In this document: in pieces, positions 12,526 through 24,417 of the stretch
Position numbering within the stretch: the stretch's first letter is position 1
Layout of the letters: the number at the start of each line of letters is the position of its first letter
DNA from: Coriolopsis trogii
Taxonomy: Eukaryota; Basidiomycota; Agaricomycetes; Polyporales; Polyporaceae
Length of the DNA: 64,000 bases
NCBI GenBank assembly: GCA_020543525.1
Contig: JAHYIO010000001.1
Coordinates: forward strand, 2,728,001 to 2,792,000
Direction of reading: 5' to 3'
Made by a program: the position numbers and the translations under genes
The notes under the pieces: model-generated
Databases searched by the model: none
What the model saw: the letters and a program-made list of their open reading frames with translations, nothing else
What the model was told of the DNA's origin: nothing

Positions 12526-12917
12526 ATTGGTATAAGGATATGAGGGGTAACTTCAATAGAGTTGTCGTGAGGAAAGCGAGACTATACAAAGAGCCAGAGC
12601 AGTGCGAGAGTCAATGTCGTACAGAAAGCAGGTCAAGGAAGCACAGATTAGCTCATGAGCAGCGACAAGACTGTCGAGAACGAGGTACGCAGTGGTGACA
12701 GAGACGCGTGAAGCCATTGCCGTGCTTCCCGAATGCTCAACTATGATGGAGTCACGTGCTCTAATCGACATATTCAAGCTCAGGTCCGAGTCGCGACTTT
12801 GGGAGTGGTGGAAACAGTTCACATTACGGAGCCACGGTGCGTGTAGACAGCCATTATACCTTGTTACTATGACAAACCAGAAGTTCTAACGTAAGGCTAC
12901 CGAGAACGTCCAATGTC
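12526..12917. promoter_or_regulatory. Intergenic, AP-2 alpha promoter / helicase 3' end
   Basis: 390 bases between the AP-2 alpha start and the helicase stop, both on the minus strand. It should hold the helicase 3' UTR and the AP-2 alpha promoter. I see no ORF with protein character and no defined element. Confidence 0.4.
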
Positions 12918-15900
12918 TTAAGGCCTCGATAGCCGACTTGGCGTGCTCGGTCGCGACGAGTAGGCCGACCCAATGTTGTACGGCGTCGAGTATCCCGACC
13001 TCGATCCACTGTACGAGCTGTAAGGAAGGCGAGCAGAACCAAACGAAGGCGAAGCCATAGGAGTGCCCGGTCGCGAGTTGTTCTGCGACGCCATCGCGGC
13101 ACGGAACGTGCTGTAATGGTTCAAAACACGGACGAGGTCCATCGTCATGAGGTCGAGTTCCTTCATCTCGGTATCGGTCAGAGGCACATTCGTGAGGTCG
13201 TCGTCTTCTTCGTCTCCCGACTCATCTTCGCGCCCTCCATCGTACGTCAGGGGCTTTTTGTTTGACTGCGCCTTGCGTTGGCGGCTCGCGATAATGCCTT
13301 GGAAGACACGCAGCATACAGTCCTCCACCATGACCTTGAGGCGTTCCAGGTCGTCCAACACATCCATGCGGCCTATGACTGGCAACCACTCGTCACATTC
13401 CAGGCCGCGTTGGGTCACAGAGATACGGTAGGCGCCAAAGAGGATGTAGGTGAGAGGGTCCAAACGGGTGGTGGCGACGAGGTACTTCTCGCCGTTCTGG
13501 CCGCTCGACATGTTTTGACGCTTTTCAGCAAAGGCAACGATATGCTTCTCAGTGTGAGGGTGATCAGGGTTGTTGGCCATTTCCCGCTTCCTATGGTTCA
13601 CGCTCGACGGGTGAATGATCACGACCTACAACACAACGAGCATGAGTTCATATTCTTGTGTTTCGCAGAGAAAAGACGCACTTTGTCGACCGCAGTCCGG
13701 TAGGTCCTCTCCCCTGTCCTGATAGCGTACTTCGGTTGGCAAGCGATGGCGATGAGAGCGGCCAACAAAGGTAGTGAGTCGCCATTCTCGTTCAATTGCT
13801 GAGGGATGGGCGGAATCTCCCTGGACCGCACACCAGGAGGAACGTACGGCAGTTTGCCACCTGCCGAGACGTCGATCACGCCGACGTCGTACAACGCCTT
13901 AAGAAGGTGGTCCTTGACCTTAGCGATGTTGAGCAGGGTCGGTTTTGATAAGAAGTTGTCCTGGCAGAACCGGTTCGCGGATATGTATGCGCCCTGACTC
14001 TGGAGGGACCACCACTCGCGGTAAGCTCGAAGGGCTGCGAGGATGTCCGAGCGGAATTCCTCCGGCGTCCAAGAGTTCTTCTTCGCCTGAGCCTCGGCCT
14101 TGACGTGCATCGGCGCGACGAAGGGCTCACGAGCACCCATGATCGCTGCTATGGTGAGCGCGGCATCCAAACAGCGGAAGAACGATCCGAACAAGACGAG
14201 ACGGCCGAGGCGGGGATCGACAGGGAGCTGAAGCAGGACGCTTCCGAGCGACGTCAGATTGTTGTTCGCGTCGAGGGCGCCGACCATATGCAGCGATCGA
14301 ATGGCAGCCTGGATTCGGTCAGGGGCGGGGGGCTCTATGGCCGCCGCCAACACCTCCTCGATTGTCATGCCTGGGAAGTTGAGTGCCTTGACATGCATAA
14401 CAACATTCTCGAGGTCGACGCGCTTCATCTCGACGGTCTGATGAGGATGGAGCTCTTCCGCATGTCTCTTGCTGAGAATACCAAAGTACTCCCCGGGTCG
14501 GTGCCGACCTGCACGACCTGCACGTTGGTTCAAGTTCGACGACCCAACCCATGCGGACACCAAGTTGGAAATGTGACGCGCAGGGTCATAGCGCTGTTCC
14601 TTGATACGAGCGGTGTCGATGACATAGACCACATCGGGGATGGTTACGGATGTCTCAGCGATGTTCGTGGAGAGGATGATACGGCGGACACCAGCAGGCG
14701 GAGGTTCGAAGATGGCTTGTTGCTCGACGACGGGAATCGTAGAATGGAGGAGGTGGATACTGAACTTGCTTGAGTCATTGAAGTTGAACCCAAGCGGCCT
14801 GGACCTGTTGTCTGCCTCAGTGAGACATCTCCGTACACTAGAGATCTCGTCCCAGCCTGGTAGGAAGACGAGGACATGTCCGTCTTCTGATCGCTTGAGA
14901 ACGTGGGCAATGGTCAAGGCAATGAGAGGTACTGGAAGCTCCAGGTCGTCAGTGTCACGAGAGTGATCCCGCTGGACGGGAGTCGGAGCACGAGATGAAG
15001 GCAACGGAGGAGGGATACCAGGCGCGTCAGGACCAAGCTCCTGCGCCAAGTACTTGCGAACAGAATCCTCTCTGAATACCCAGGAGGTTCGGGAATCGGA
15101 CGACAGCTCAGGTACAAAGTCGTCCAGGAAATATTTCTGCACCGGATACGCTCGACCAGGAATCTCGACCACGCCCGCGGGATTGCCTTGTTCGTCAGGG
15201 AAGTATGTCCGGAACAGGGTAGAATCAATGGTAGCGCTCATGAGTATGATCTTGATTGGTTTCTTCTGCGCGCGCCGTTCGGCGAGGAGCCTCTTCAGGA
15301 CGACAAGCATGAGATCTATGTCGACGTCTCGTTCGTGTACCTCGTCCACGATGATGTGCGTGACCTCGTCCATACCCCGTCGCGACGGAGCGTCGGACAA
15401 TGCGTTTTGCATCTTGCGCAAGAAGACTCCGGTCGTACAGTACGTGATCGATCCGTGTTCCTCTGGGGGTTTAGACTCGAACCTAACTGAGTACCCGACC
15501 GTTCCTCGACCGCAAACTTCGCCCCTTTCCTTGGCGACACGTTCGGCGACACTAATCGCGGCAATACGACGAGGTTGAGTACAGATGATGTTGCACTGAG
15601 CTCCCTCTCCACGATCTATCCACTGGTCGAGAATGATCTGTGGGATCTGTGTTGTCTTGCCGGAACCCGTGGCCGCCATGCAGATCGTAACATCATGCTC
15701 GTCGATGTGCTTCAGAAGTTCGGCTGATTTGGTAAAGACGGGGAGGGAGGCACGTGCATTGCGGATCGACTCCAACTCCGGGTTAGAGAGATAGGCCTCG
15801 CGGCGGCTTTGCAGGCGATGCGACTTGTCCGCGAGGAAAGTTGGGGGAGGAGGACGACGAGTATAAGCTGATGACTTCTGGGCTGGCTTGATCTCCCCAC

Positions 15901-17120
15901 CGTCACTGTCAGCGCGGCGGATAGTGGGACGGTTGCGATACAGAGTGCTTCGTTTGATATCGCCCTTGAGATTCTGAATCCTATCCTCTAGGACTTCATC
16001 GGCTTGAAATAACACGGGAGGTGCCATGCCAAGATCCTTGCCCGCCTTCACGTCGGCTAGGAAGTCTTCCCAGATACTCCGGTCACATTTCTCGAGGTAC
16101 TGTACCACGTCGATGTAGCACCTCGTCATCGCCTCCTTCTTTGAGTTGCCCTTCCCGAATCCGATGCGACGGTCGCCCACGATCATGTCAGCCTGCCATT
16201 GGCTACGGGGTGCTTGAGCGTAGGTGATATCTGGCTTCGCGAAGCGGAAACGCCGACAGTAGTAGTCCATGAAATGACGGGCCTGCTCATAGGAAACCGC
16301 TGAACCATCGGACAGGATGGCCTCCAGCGGGCCAGCAACTTCCTTCTCTTTCTCTTTCTCCTTCTCCTTCTTCTTGTCCAACTTCAAGAGCAATGTGAGT
16401 AGTTGGCCAACGATACGAGCGAGAATACCCACAGCACCGATCGCATCCAGCTGGTACAGCGCGGAAAGCGCTGCCAGATTCTCCGCAACCTTACGGACAG
16501 AGTGATCCCCAACGCCGATTATTTCACCGCCATCATGCTGCACTGTTATGGAGCATCTGAATCGCTGGGTTAGATTTAACTCTCGTTTAAGCACGAGGCA
16601 GTATCAATCACCTCCATAATTGCTGATCACCACCCTCGACCATTCCATGAACGGCAGTAGGCTCAATTGTCCCTCCGGTAGTCGCCATGATGTAGTTATT
16701 CAACGGGGATTTAGGATTTGTCTCATAGATCTTTTTCAGAGGTTTAGTCCGGTACGTGGTGGTAATGTACTGTTCGTCATGAACAGGACCAGCTAGAAGA
16801 GGGCCACGGAATTCCTTCTGCTTCCTCTTCCCGCCGCGACCACCGCCCGATACGTTGTTCTTATGAGCTCTGGCGAGGAGAGAGGACCCCGCACCACGAC
16901 CGGAGCGGGGATGAGAGCGGTCCTGCTGCGACATGGGCGATGAACCAGAAGGGGCTCTGTATGTGTGAATGACTTTGGGGTGCTTTGCTGGAGGTTCTTC
17001 GCCAAGCGGAGAGTCTGATGTGCGTTTGGGGGAGGAAGAAGAACGTGATTGCTGGGAGTAGGGATGGGATGATGACGACGAGGATTGTAAGAGTGGGGAA
17101 GAAGCCGGCTTGATGGGCAT
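12918..17120 (-). CDS. DExH-box RNA helicase with dsRBD-like N terminus (DHX9/DHX36 type)
   Basis: A superfamily 2 ATP-dependent RNA/DNA helicase that acts on structured or double-stranded RNA. The N terminus is Ser-rich and basic (RSSSSPKRTSDSPLGEE; HKNNVSGGGRGGKRKQ). Two dsRBD-like segments follow: PLNNYIMATTGG...RCSITVQHDGGEIIGVGD, and YCRRFRFAKPDITYAQAPR...KGNSKKEAMTRCYIDVVQYL. The motor has motif I GSGKTTQIPQ, motif II DEVH in HIIVDEVHERDVDIDLML, SAT in ILMSATIDS, and motif VI QRAGRAGRHRPG. Winged-helix, HA2 and OB-fold regions follow, with a Ser/Gly/Arg tail (SRPGTPMASPSFGSARL). Two introns are clear, near 16565-16619 and 13623-13681; the middle exon is almost 3 kb. I chose Met at 17120 (MPIKPASSP); Met at 17165 is an in-frame alternative. 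Length is about 1370 residues. DEVH with two dsRBDs fits the DHX9/maleless side of the family better than yeast YLR419W. Confidence 0.88.
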
Positions 17121-17623
17121 GAGGGTAAGAGCGCGCCTAGATCGCAACGCAAAAGCAAGGCGCATAAGGATGGGCACAGGGCAGATGGATCTGCCGCAAG
17201 AGGGACGGTAGAGAGGGTAAATGCGATCCGTCCGAGCTAAACAGAACAGTATACCGACCTCACGGTCCCCTTCCTGATCCAATCCTAGACCGTTGGACTG
17301 ACTGTCGATGTCTCTGTACGGCTTTTCTTAGGAGCGCCGAGAATGTTGGACGGAGAAGAGGGAATGGTGGTGGTGGTTCGAGAGCAACAGCAGCCTGAGT
17401 TGCGGCGAGTCCTTGACAAGACTAGACGCCCAATAATCTGTCTCGCTGGACGTTGCCGAACGAACAAAATCGGCGTCTGACGTCAGACTTGCCCCCACGC
17501 TGTCGCAGAATACTTGCAGGTCGCTGCCACTGCAGTGTCTCGAATTGACTCAATACAGCTCGTCGCGGGCATACAACCCTTCCCTATGTATGAACACAGC
17601 AATACATGAGCTGGGTCTACTGG
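17121..17623. other. Intergenic between JAC1 3' end and helicase
   Basis: 500 bases of presumed helicase 5' UTR and promoter plus the JAC1 3' UTR. A short minus-strand frame at 17285-17467 (Arg/Ser/Thr-rich) has no family resemblance and could be 5' UTR. Nothing else is supported. Confidence 0.35.
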
Positions 17624-18473
17624 TTAATGGCCATGCTCAACGTTCGGCCATGCTGCCGCCGCTGACTCTATACCTTCCAGATACTTCAGTTTGATTGCGG
17701 CAGTGCGGAGAGCCGGCCAGTCCTTGTTCTCAACAATCTCCTCAATCTCCCGTACCATTTCTTGAATTTTGGCTTAAGTTGCAAGCAAGTAAGTACATGA
17801 TTCGCATCCTGCACATGTCACGTACCTTCGTTCTCTCCTCTGATCTCAGCGACTTCTTCAGCGGATTGTGCATTAGACAAGCCCTCTCGAGCCTCCATTA
17901 CTTCCATCAAGAGGTCCATATCTTCCAGCTTGTCTGTTTCCTCGCCTGCAAAACCCTCGACAGCGAGAATGTACTCAGCTCGTCTGAGTGGATTGGCCAG
18001 TTTGTGGAGCGCCTCGTTGACTCGAGAGGACATGGCAGCCACAATGGCCTGGTGCTCCTATACTCTCACTTTCAGTAAAGAACGATTGAGTTGATGTTGA
18101 TACGCACCGGAGACTTCGCTACCCAGCGGTCAGGATGAACAACTGCTTGTGCTGCCCGGAATGCTCTCTTAAGCTGGGAAACGTCCACGCGAAACGGATT
18201 CGGCTCGTAGGGGACCCCAAGGATCTCATGGCATGTCATTGACTCCGGTATGGGAGCGATGTAGGAGCATTGTGTGCAGACAGGTAGTGAGGTCGGCAGT
18301 GGTGAAGAACAAGACGGGCAACGCTTCGAGCCGTTCACTGCGGTGCCATGGCTATGACGAAGGATGATACGTTGCATTTTGGGGCTACGCTTGGGAAGAG
18401 CTCGCGGATATGCAGCATGTTGGGCGTAGAATGTGCGAGTCCGAAGGGCTGCGAGTGCACGAACGCGAAACAT
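17624..18473 (-). CDS. JAC1: Mitochondrial J-domain co-chaperone HSC20/JAC1
   Basis: HSC20 delivers the Isu scaffold to mitochondrial Hsp70 during iron-sulfur cluster biogenesis. Met at 18473 opens an Arg/Ala-rich presequence (MFRVRALAALRTRTFYAQHA) suited to mitochondrial import. Next is a CPSC...CTQC four-cysteine knot as in human HSCB, then the J domain CHEILGVPYEPNPFRVDV with the HPD tripeptide in AAQAVVHPDRWVA. Exon 2 (VNEALHKLANPLRRAEYIL; EDMDLLMEVMEAREGLSN) and exon 3 (KIQEMVREIEEIVENKDWPA; AAIKLKYLEGIESAA) form the C-terminal three-helix HscB domain. Two introns of about 50-60 nt were placed. Length is near 250 residues. The cysteine knot is typical of animal and plant HSC20 and is absent from S. 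cerevisiae Jac1. It is divergent from the DysF gene, sharing a 100-bp promoter. Confidence 0.92.
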
Positions 18474-18573
18474 GACCGCAACTTCAAGGAAGTTATGATG
18501 ACATCATGTGACCGTTCGCGGCAACACATAAGTCAACCCTAACCTACTCCCTGACACTCATCCTGGTTGAGCC

Positions 18574-20047
18574 ATGTCCTCTTCCTCTTCCTCTCCGGCT
18601 GGTCCGTTCTCTTTCTACTCATCGCAGGCCTCCCCACCACCCCCAGAAGCCATCCGAAGAGATGACTATGCAGCAGCAGACCAAGCTCGACAGCGGCTCC
18701 AGAAGCGTGGACTTTTCTCCAGCGTCTCACTACCTCTCCCGCACCTCCATCGGTACAAGTCGAAGTCACAGAAGCGGGATGCGTCGCCCTCCCCTTCTGA
18801 GATAGGAGAGCTCGATCGCCCGGCCCCCAGAGGGACGGATACCCAGGACCTGGTCGACCTTTCGGAGGACCCCAATCATTTGTCTGACTCGGAGGAAGGT
18901 TGCGACAAAGATGTCTACAGATGGGCAATTCTGTACGAGAATCAGAGAGGGTGAGCCTGTTTTTCCCTATATCTTCAATCACCATCAAACACGAGATACC
19001 CGCAGAGCTACGGTGTTCTCCACGGCATACTATTCGCCACTGACACTCCTTCCTCTCGACCCGCCGCCATTCACAATCCCCACAGCGGTGCGCTCTCCGC
19101 GGCGGAACCAGCCCACGGTCTCACTTGAGGACTACCCGCTTCCAGATGGGTCTTGGAAATGGGTTTCGAGGGCTTGGATGATCGACATGCGCGGTGACGG
19201 CCAAGTGCAATACGATGGTTTTGAATACAGCCGATCCTTCCGGAGCAAGAAGTGGGGGCCGAACCCTGGCTTCATGAGTAATCGAGGCCTTGTCCGTCGA
19301 CGGCGCTGGCTGCGTCTCATGATGCGTCCGGCCATGACCCATCCGGATGCGACGAGCACGTTTAGTGCACCAGCTGCGCTATCGACTTTGCCCGAGTTCG
19401 ACCACCACGAAGAAGGCGCGACGAGGCCACCGTCTGTCATGCTCACTGTGAGTGACGAGAGCCTTTCAGACGGGGAGGTTTGGAGGGGCGACTCGGGTGA
19501 CTGGGGACGTTGCCACTTCGCCCTCCGCCGTCTGGGTCGGGATGGAAGGAAGTTGGAGCTCTGGGCGAGATGGCTTGGTATCTCGAGGGGAGAATCTCTT
19601 CCTCGACCATCGTCATGGAACCCCACGATGTCTCCGAAAGACGTTCTGCCTTTACCTCCCACAGAGGGCAAGAGTGCGAAAGCGTTCTCGAATGAGGTGG
19701 TGTCCACCGATACCGGCCAGAAAGAGGTCGACCAGTTAGCGGCAGATACATGCGTAAGCATTGGCAAAGCTCCGAAGGAGGATATTGCTGCAGTTCTTCG
19801 AACACATGTGAGTGAAATCTGGTCCCGCCGCGTTCACTAGTCACCTTCTGAGCGAGCTTCTCCTCGGCAGGGTTCGGACATCCTAGATCTGTTCATATAC
19901 CCAGATTCTCGGGCGAGGTTTCTGTCGCTTTTAGGACGTGCAGGTCTATTACCCGAAATACGAGCGGGGTGGGGTGCGTCGGACAGCGTGCAAGTATTGG
20001 ACTTTTGGAGTTATACCCAGGATTTGGCAACAAGTGTCACCGCGTGA
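18574..20047 (+). CDS. DysF (peroxin/dysferlin) domain protein
   Basis: DysF domains occur in fungal Pex30-group peroxins, Spo73 and animal TECPR1/dysferlin. Here DysF-N is RWAILYENQRG joined by an intron to FSTAYYSPLTLLPLDPPPFT. It is followed by LPDGSWKWVSRAWMIDMRGD, DGQVQYDGFEYSRSFRSKKW and GLVRRRRWLRLM, the Trp-rich signature and closing (R)xRxW motif of DysF-C. The first 100 residues are Ser/Pro-rich and likely disordered. No transmembrane segment is visible, so it is closer to Spo73-like or soluble DysF proteins than to Pex30. The second junction (about 19810-19871) joins to GSDILDLFIYPDSRARFL, and the stop is at 20045-20047. Length is about 470 residues. It may act at membranes through phosphoinositide or lipid binding; this is inference from the domain. 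Confidence 0.82.
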
Positions 20048-20384
20048 TATTAGATCTTTGTTAGTGTGAAGATTCGGTGTAATCTACTCCTGCTCTACTT
20101 ACCAATACCGTTTTACGTTCCCTGCGTGTGATATCTGAGGTCAGTCCACAACAACATCCACAGCGAAATCAACTGCCTGCGCTGATGTTGCGAGTTTACG
20201 CCACCAAACACGATGGTTGTCATATGAAGAATGACGCAGCGGTGTTGATGGCATGTGATATCGCGCTTGACCTGCATTCACGCGCGTCGGTGGGGGCGTC
20301 CCTAACTACTCTTCTGCTTGTCATGTCCTGTCTCTTCTTCCTCCCTACCACCGCGCGCCCGACAATCTGACCCTCGTTGCGGTC
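20048..20384. other. Intergenic, upstream of TMEM135-like gene
   Basis: 340 bases holding the DysF gene 3' end and the presumed promoter of the next gene on the same strand. No motif recognised. Confidence 0.35.
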
Positions 20385-22342
20385 ATGAAGAACCTGGATG
20401 TCCGCAAGAAGCTCCAGGACGCGCCTCACGACCTTGCGGACTTCCTCCATGGACTTCCCGACGACCATCCTCTCCAGATAGCCCTACGGACGTATACCCT
20501 CGCGCTAGCCCTCGCGCTCGGCCCTGCTTTGCTTCCCTTTCTGACTTCTCACAGGGCGCGTGCACAGGGCTATGAACGTGTCCTCCGCATCCTCAAACGC
20601 GAGTTCTCACTCAATGCGTTCGCGTCGGCCATCACAGTGGGAGTAGCGGGAGGGGCGGCTATACGCCACATTTGGGATCGCTGGGAGGACACCGCGCAAG
20701 TAAGGGAGGAAAGGGGCAGTTTGCAGAGCCACAGTGACGTCTTGGGCAAGGTCAGGACATGGCTTGCGTCCTTGAAGGACGGACAGAAGACGTTCCTGTC
20801 GAATGTCATCTCCTCTAGTCTTGCCATCACGCTCTTGCATTCACGGAGGCGACATGCGATGTCGGCGTGGGTGGGGAGGCCCTCCCCCACTCTTGATTTG
20901 TCGCTTCTGTTTCTCGTGCGCGCGATGGACTCGCTCGTACAGCTGGTATTGTTCAAGCCATCGGCAGAGAGCGAGCGTGTCCTCCCAGCTGCAGTGCAGG
21001 TGCAGAGGAAGGCGGATAGGCTGAAATGGTCTACGCGCACGGATGCTTTGGTGTTTTGGGCATGTAGTGCAAGGTGAGTATGCTATTGGGCTTTCCTTCG
21101 CAGCCTAGCATTTATACTCCTTCAGGATCATGTGGTGCTTCTTCTATGCACCAGAAAGGTTGGTCTGAACAATTGTGCCTTCCGCTATCGCAAGAACGCT
21201 CACACCGTATAGGTTGCCCGGCTCATATAACAAATGGTACGTACCGTCAAGCCAGTCGACGTCGAACAGCAAGTAACACATGTACAGGATCATGACTATG
21301 GCGAACATCGACCCCCGCTTACTCGGAGCTTTGCGGGCTATCCGCGTAGGAGATTACTCATATACGCGAGGGGTCAGTACCCCACCCGACCTCCTTACCT
21401 CTTTCTCCAAGGACCTTGGGTACCCTGCTGCCTGGGGCGACCCCGCTCTGCTGCCTGCTTATGGCGGACCCGAGGCCGAGAGGGTATGGAAGTCCCTCGG
21501 GGTCACCAGCAGGACCCGCGTCGGGGGGATTCCTTGCGAACTTGTGCATGGTAGCGTGACAGGCGGCAGTTGTATCACCAATGCAGGTATTCGGGGTTTG
21601 CAAGCGTTTGCAGAAGCTGTTGCTCTCTACCTCCCTGTAAGTGAGCTCTCTACTTTCCTCTTGTTGCATCTCACAGGGCTGTCAGGTTCACTTCCTTCCC
21701 ATCGTCCTCACAAGGCCTAGCAAGCTGTTGGAGATCCCCAAGGTGGTGTCTACTCTGCTCTCAGTTGCCCGGAGCGCCTCCTTCCTCTCTGCATTCGTCT
21801 CCTCGATATGGTTCGCGGTCTGTTGCACGCGTACGCTTGTCCTTGCGCGTCTCTTCCCAGGCATCTCTCATGACTTCTGGGACGGCGCCTTCGGAGGCAC
21901 ACTGCTTGGAAGCCTGGTCTGCGGCGCCAGCATCTGGATCGAGCAAGGTCGCAGGAGAGGAGAAATGGCACTCTACGTGCTGCCGCGTGCCATCCGTGCA
22001 TGCTTCCCTGCGGAGTGGATCAAGAGCGGCCGGTCTAGCGTCCGATGGGTTGAACGGTACGTTCCTTATTCTGGTATTAAGGCAATATTTGCGCTAAACT
22101 TGTACTTCTGCGCTAGGTTTATTTTCATCCTTTCCTTGTCGACACTCCTCACCGCTGCCATACATCGTCCAGATACCCTGAGAGGGCTCTCGAGATGGAC
22201 ATTGGCCTTCGTCATGAAAGGACCGAACGCTGGATTCTGGAAACGGAGAAGAATGGGTACCAACGCCCCACCTACCCCTGCTCCTCCAACCCGGGCACCG
22301 ACCCCTCCCAAAGACCAGAAGGGCACCAATGCCACCGTCTAG
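20385..22342 (+). CDS. TMEM135-like multi-pass membrane protein
   Basis: TMEM135 proteins are multi-pass membrane proteins tied to peroxisomes and mitochondria and related in part to the Tim17/22/23 fold. The start MKNLDVRKKLQDAPHDLADF leads to hydrophobic segments (LALALALGPALLPFL; FASAITVGVAGGAAI). The family-like central part reads WCFFYAPERLPGSYNKW, then CELVHGSVTGGSC before RGLQAFAEAVALYLPVHFLP. A Gly-rich Tim17-like stretch follows (FWDGAFGGTLLGSLVCGASI), and a last hydrophobic helix (FIFILSLSTLLTAAIH). The tail is Pro/Thr-rich. Two very short exons (near 21125-21158 and 21213-21238) are needed to keep frame. Length is about 580 residues. Family assignment is by overall pattern, so moderate. 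It is convergent with DPH7, with only 58 bases between stops. Confidence 0.68.
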
Positions 22343-22400
22343 GCCCCTTGACGATAGTTTTGACATTCTTGTGTCGCACAGTAAATACCGAGAAGACGGC

Positions 22401-23864
22401 CTAGCCTCTCCATAGATGTAGCGAATGGTCGTAAAAGGAGCAGCTGGCAACTAATGTATCTTTTCTGTCCCTATCTTCTGCAAATGACCAGTCTGCACCG
22501 TACGCCAACGATGTATGCTCGTCATAGCGTTTGATAACCTCCGACGGCTGCGCGGAGGCCGAGACAGCTCCTAGAGCATCTTGGTCGGCGCCGAAGTCAA
22601 ACTGAACCACCTTGAACCCATCGTGCATGCACGCGACTAGCAGGTCGTTTTTGCGAATGGGGGAGGGGTGCCACTTGACGCGCCAGGCCCCACCGCCGAC
22701 GTCGACTTGCGTGAGTGGGACGATCAGCTTGCGGGTGTCGAAGAGGCGAACTGTGTTGTCGTAGCTGCCGACGGCGAGGAGGTGTTCTATGAAGGGATGA
22801 CTTTGGATGGTCGTCACACCAGCTTCGAACCTATTCCGGAAGGGGTCGGTCAGTGAGTACGACTTGAGAGTCATAAGATCAATGCAGTGTTTTTGGCCCA
22901 CCTTTTGTTGACAAAGACAGGCTGCGCGCCGCCTTGCCGTACATCCCAGCCTTTCATCATCAGATCGTCGCCGCCTGTGGAGTTGCACATGAGCCGATGC
23001 AACAATTAGGGTCAGGCTTGAGCATGGTGGACGCACCGGAGTAGACAACATTGGTACTCCAATAGTCCCATGCAGCGATCCAAGGCTCGTAGTCGTGAGC
23101 GTGCCATGACTCGGTCACAACCAGCCCGGCGCTGCCCTCCGGAGCGAGTAGCGATAGTGATCCATTGGACATTGAAACAATGAGCTGGCCGAGGGAGCTA
23201 TAGGCTTCCGGTGAGCCTCTCAAAAGGCCCCAAACGACGAATTATTACTCTGAGGGAGTTTTACGATTGTTCCAATCGAGAGAGAGGCATAAGATTTCCG
23301 ACGAAGCGCAAGGGATGGATTGGATCTGGTTGAGCCGAGCCTGCCATCTGTCGTATCAGTAATTAGCGTTCTGAAAGACGACCGAATTCGGCGTACCTTT
23401 TCCTTCTGCAGCTCATGCAATGTGACATGACCCTCAGAGTCTGCGATTGCGAGCAAGGGCGACACGGCCTCTGCCCGATGACACCTATAAACCGACCAGA
23501 TAAGTCAAGGAGAGAAGCGGATGCGAGTTTTATTACCGACCATTTCATGTCCAAAATCGCTGGCAGTTCCGTCTCGTCGAGGAGGGTGCTGAACTGCAAT
23601 ATGTCCTGACCCGAGCTTGTATCTATATCGGATGCTGATCACGTACAACCGTTCATCGTCCTCTACGCGGAACAGAAGGCATTTTCCTCGGCGAGTCTGC
23701 GGTTTCTTCGAAACAGGCGCGCCGTCAACATCTTGAGAGCCTTGCTGCGCTTCGTCCTCCGTTTGTTCAAGCTTGTACGTCCCGCAGACAAAGATGTCTT
23801 GAGCGGCAGGATGAGGGCAGAACTCCGTTGAGTCCGCGGGCCAGACGGTGTCGAATCCAGGCAT
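22401..23864 (-). CDS. DPH7: Diphthine methyltransferase DPH7 (WD40)
   Basis: DPH7 (Rrt2 in yeast) is the WD40 demethylase-type hydrolase that acts on methylated diphthine during diphthamide formation on elongation factor 2. The start MPGFDTVWPADSTEFCPHPA is followed by DIFVCGTYKLEQTEDEAQQG and TELPAILDMKW. Then come LLAIADSEGHVTLHELQKEK, SLGQLIVSMSNGSLSLLAPE, and the strongest matches: WHAHDYEPWIAAWDYWSTNV, VYSGGDD, HLLAVGSYDNTVRLFDTR, GGAWRVKWHPSPIRKNDLLV and YGADWSF...LVASCSFYDHSLHLW at the C terminus. Several short introns were placed. The one near 23600-23640 has ambiguous borders (donor GTGATC). Reading upstream of 23864 would cross the tRNA-like locus, so that extension is rejected. 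Length is about 390 residues. Confidence 0.9.
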
Positions 23865-24096
23865 CCTGGGGTTATGGGAAATCTCCACTGTCAGAGAGCC
23901 AACCCAGAACGTTGATGATGTACGTTGTTTCACGATCGTTCTGAGCACCCCACTGCCAGAACGCTCGAGAATTGCAAGAGGTCGAGGACAAGTGCCGCCG
24001 AAAACTGGACCCGAGCGTGACAGAACCTTCCTGACGCCGCGACTTACACGCGTGACGTCACACTTATGGGATGCGCGCTTCATTCGCACTGCTTTC

Positions 24097-24181
24097 GGGC
24101 CCGCGTGGCTCAGCGGCAAAGTCGCGTGGAGGGTCCACTGCCCTTGCAGCAGGACCGCGGGTTCGATCCCCGCCGGGCCCA
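24097..24181 (+). tRNA. tRNA-like locus, isotype unresolved
   Basis: An 85-nt stretch has a perfect 7-bp acceptor pairing (GGGCCCG at 24097-24103 with CGGGCCC at 24174-24180), a good A-box (TGGCTCAGCGG at 24106), a B-box (GGTTCGATCCC) and a perfect 5-bp T stem (GCGGG/CCCGC). The middle is odd. Two extra bases lie between acceptor and A-box. I cannot draw a canonical 5-bp anticodon stem with 7-base loop and T33; GTGGA/TCCAC leaves only a 3-base loop, and GAGGG/CCCTT puts C at position 33. It may hold an intron, be a class II tRNA with a deletion, or be a tRNA pseudogene. Confidence 0.5.
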
Positions 24182-24417
24182 CCTTGTTCATGCCGTATTT
24201 CCTTCCACCACCATTCCTTATCTCTTCATCTTCAACCATCGATTATCCGGGACCAGCCGAAGAAGACACGTGGGGCCTGCAACGGAGCCGGACCGACCCG
24301 ATTGCACAGCGCCGCCTGAAAACTGTAGGGCGGAACGCGAAATTGCAAACCCCGCCAACCAGTTTGGGGCGGTGGAATTTGCGAGGAGTGGGAACGCGCG
24401 CAGGCTCCTTCCCACCC

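Noticed and set aside
23505..24239. Upstream extension of DPH7 to Met at 24239 (245 codons)
   Set aside because: The extra N terminus is read through the tRNA-like locus on its antisense strand (GPAGIEPAVLL), a well-known false-protein pattern. The conserved DPH7 start is at 23864.
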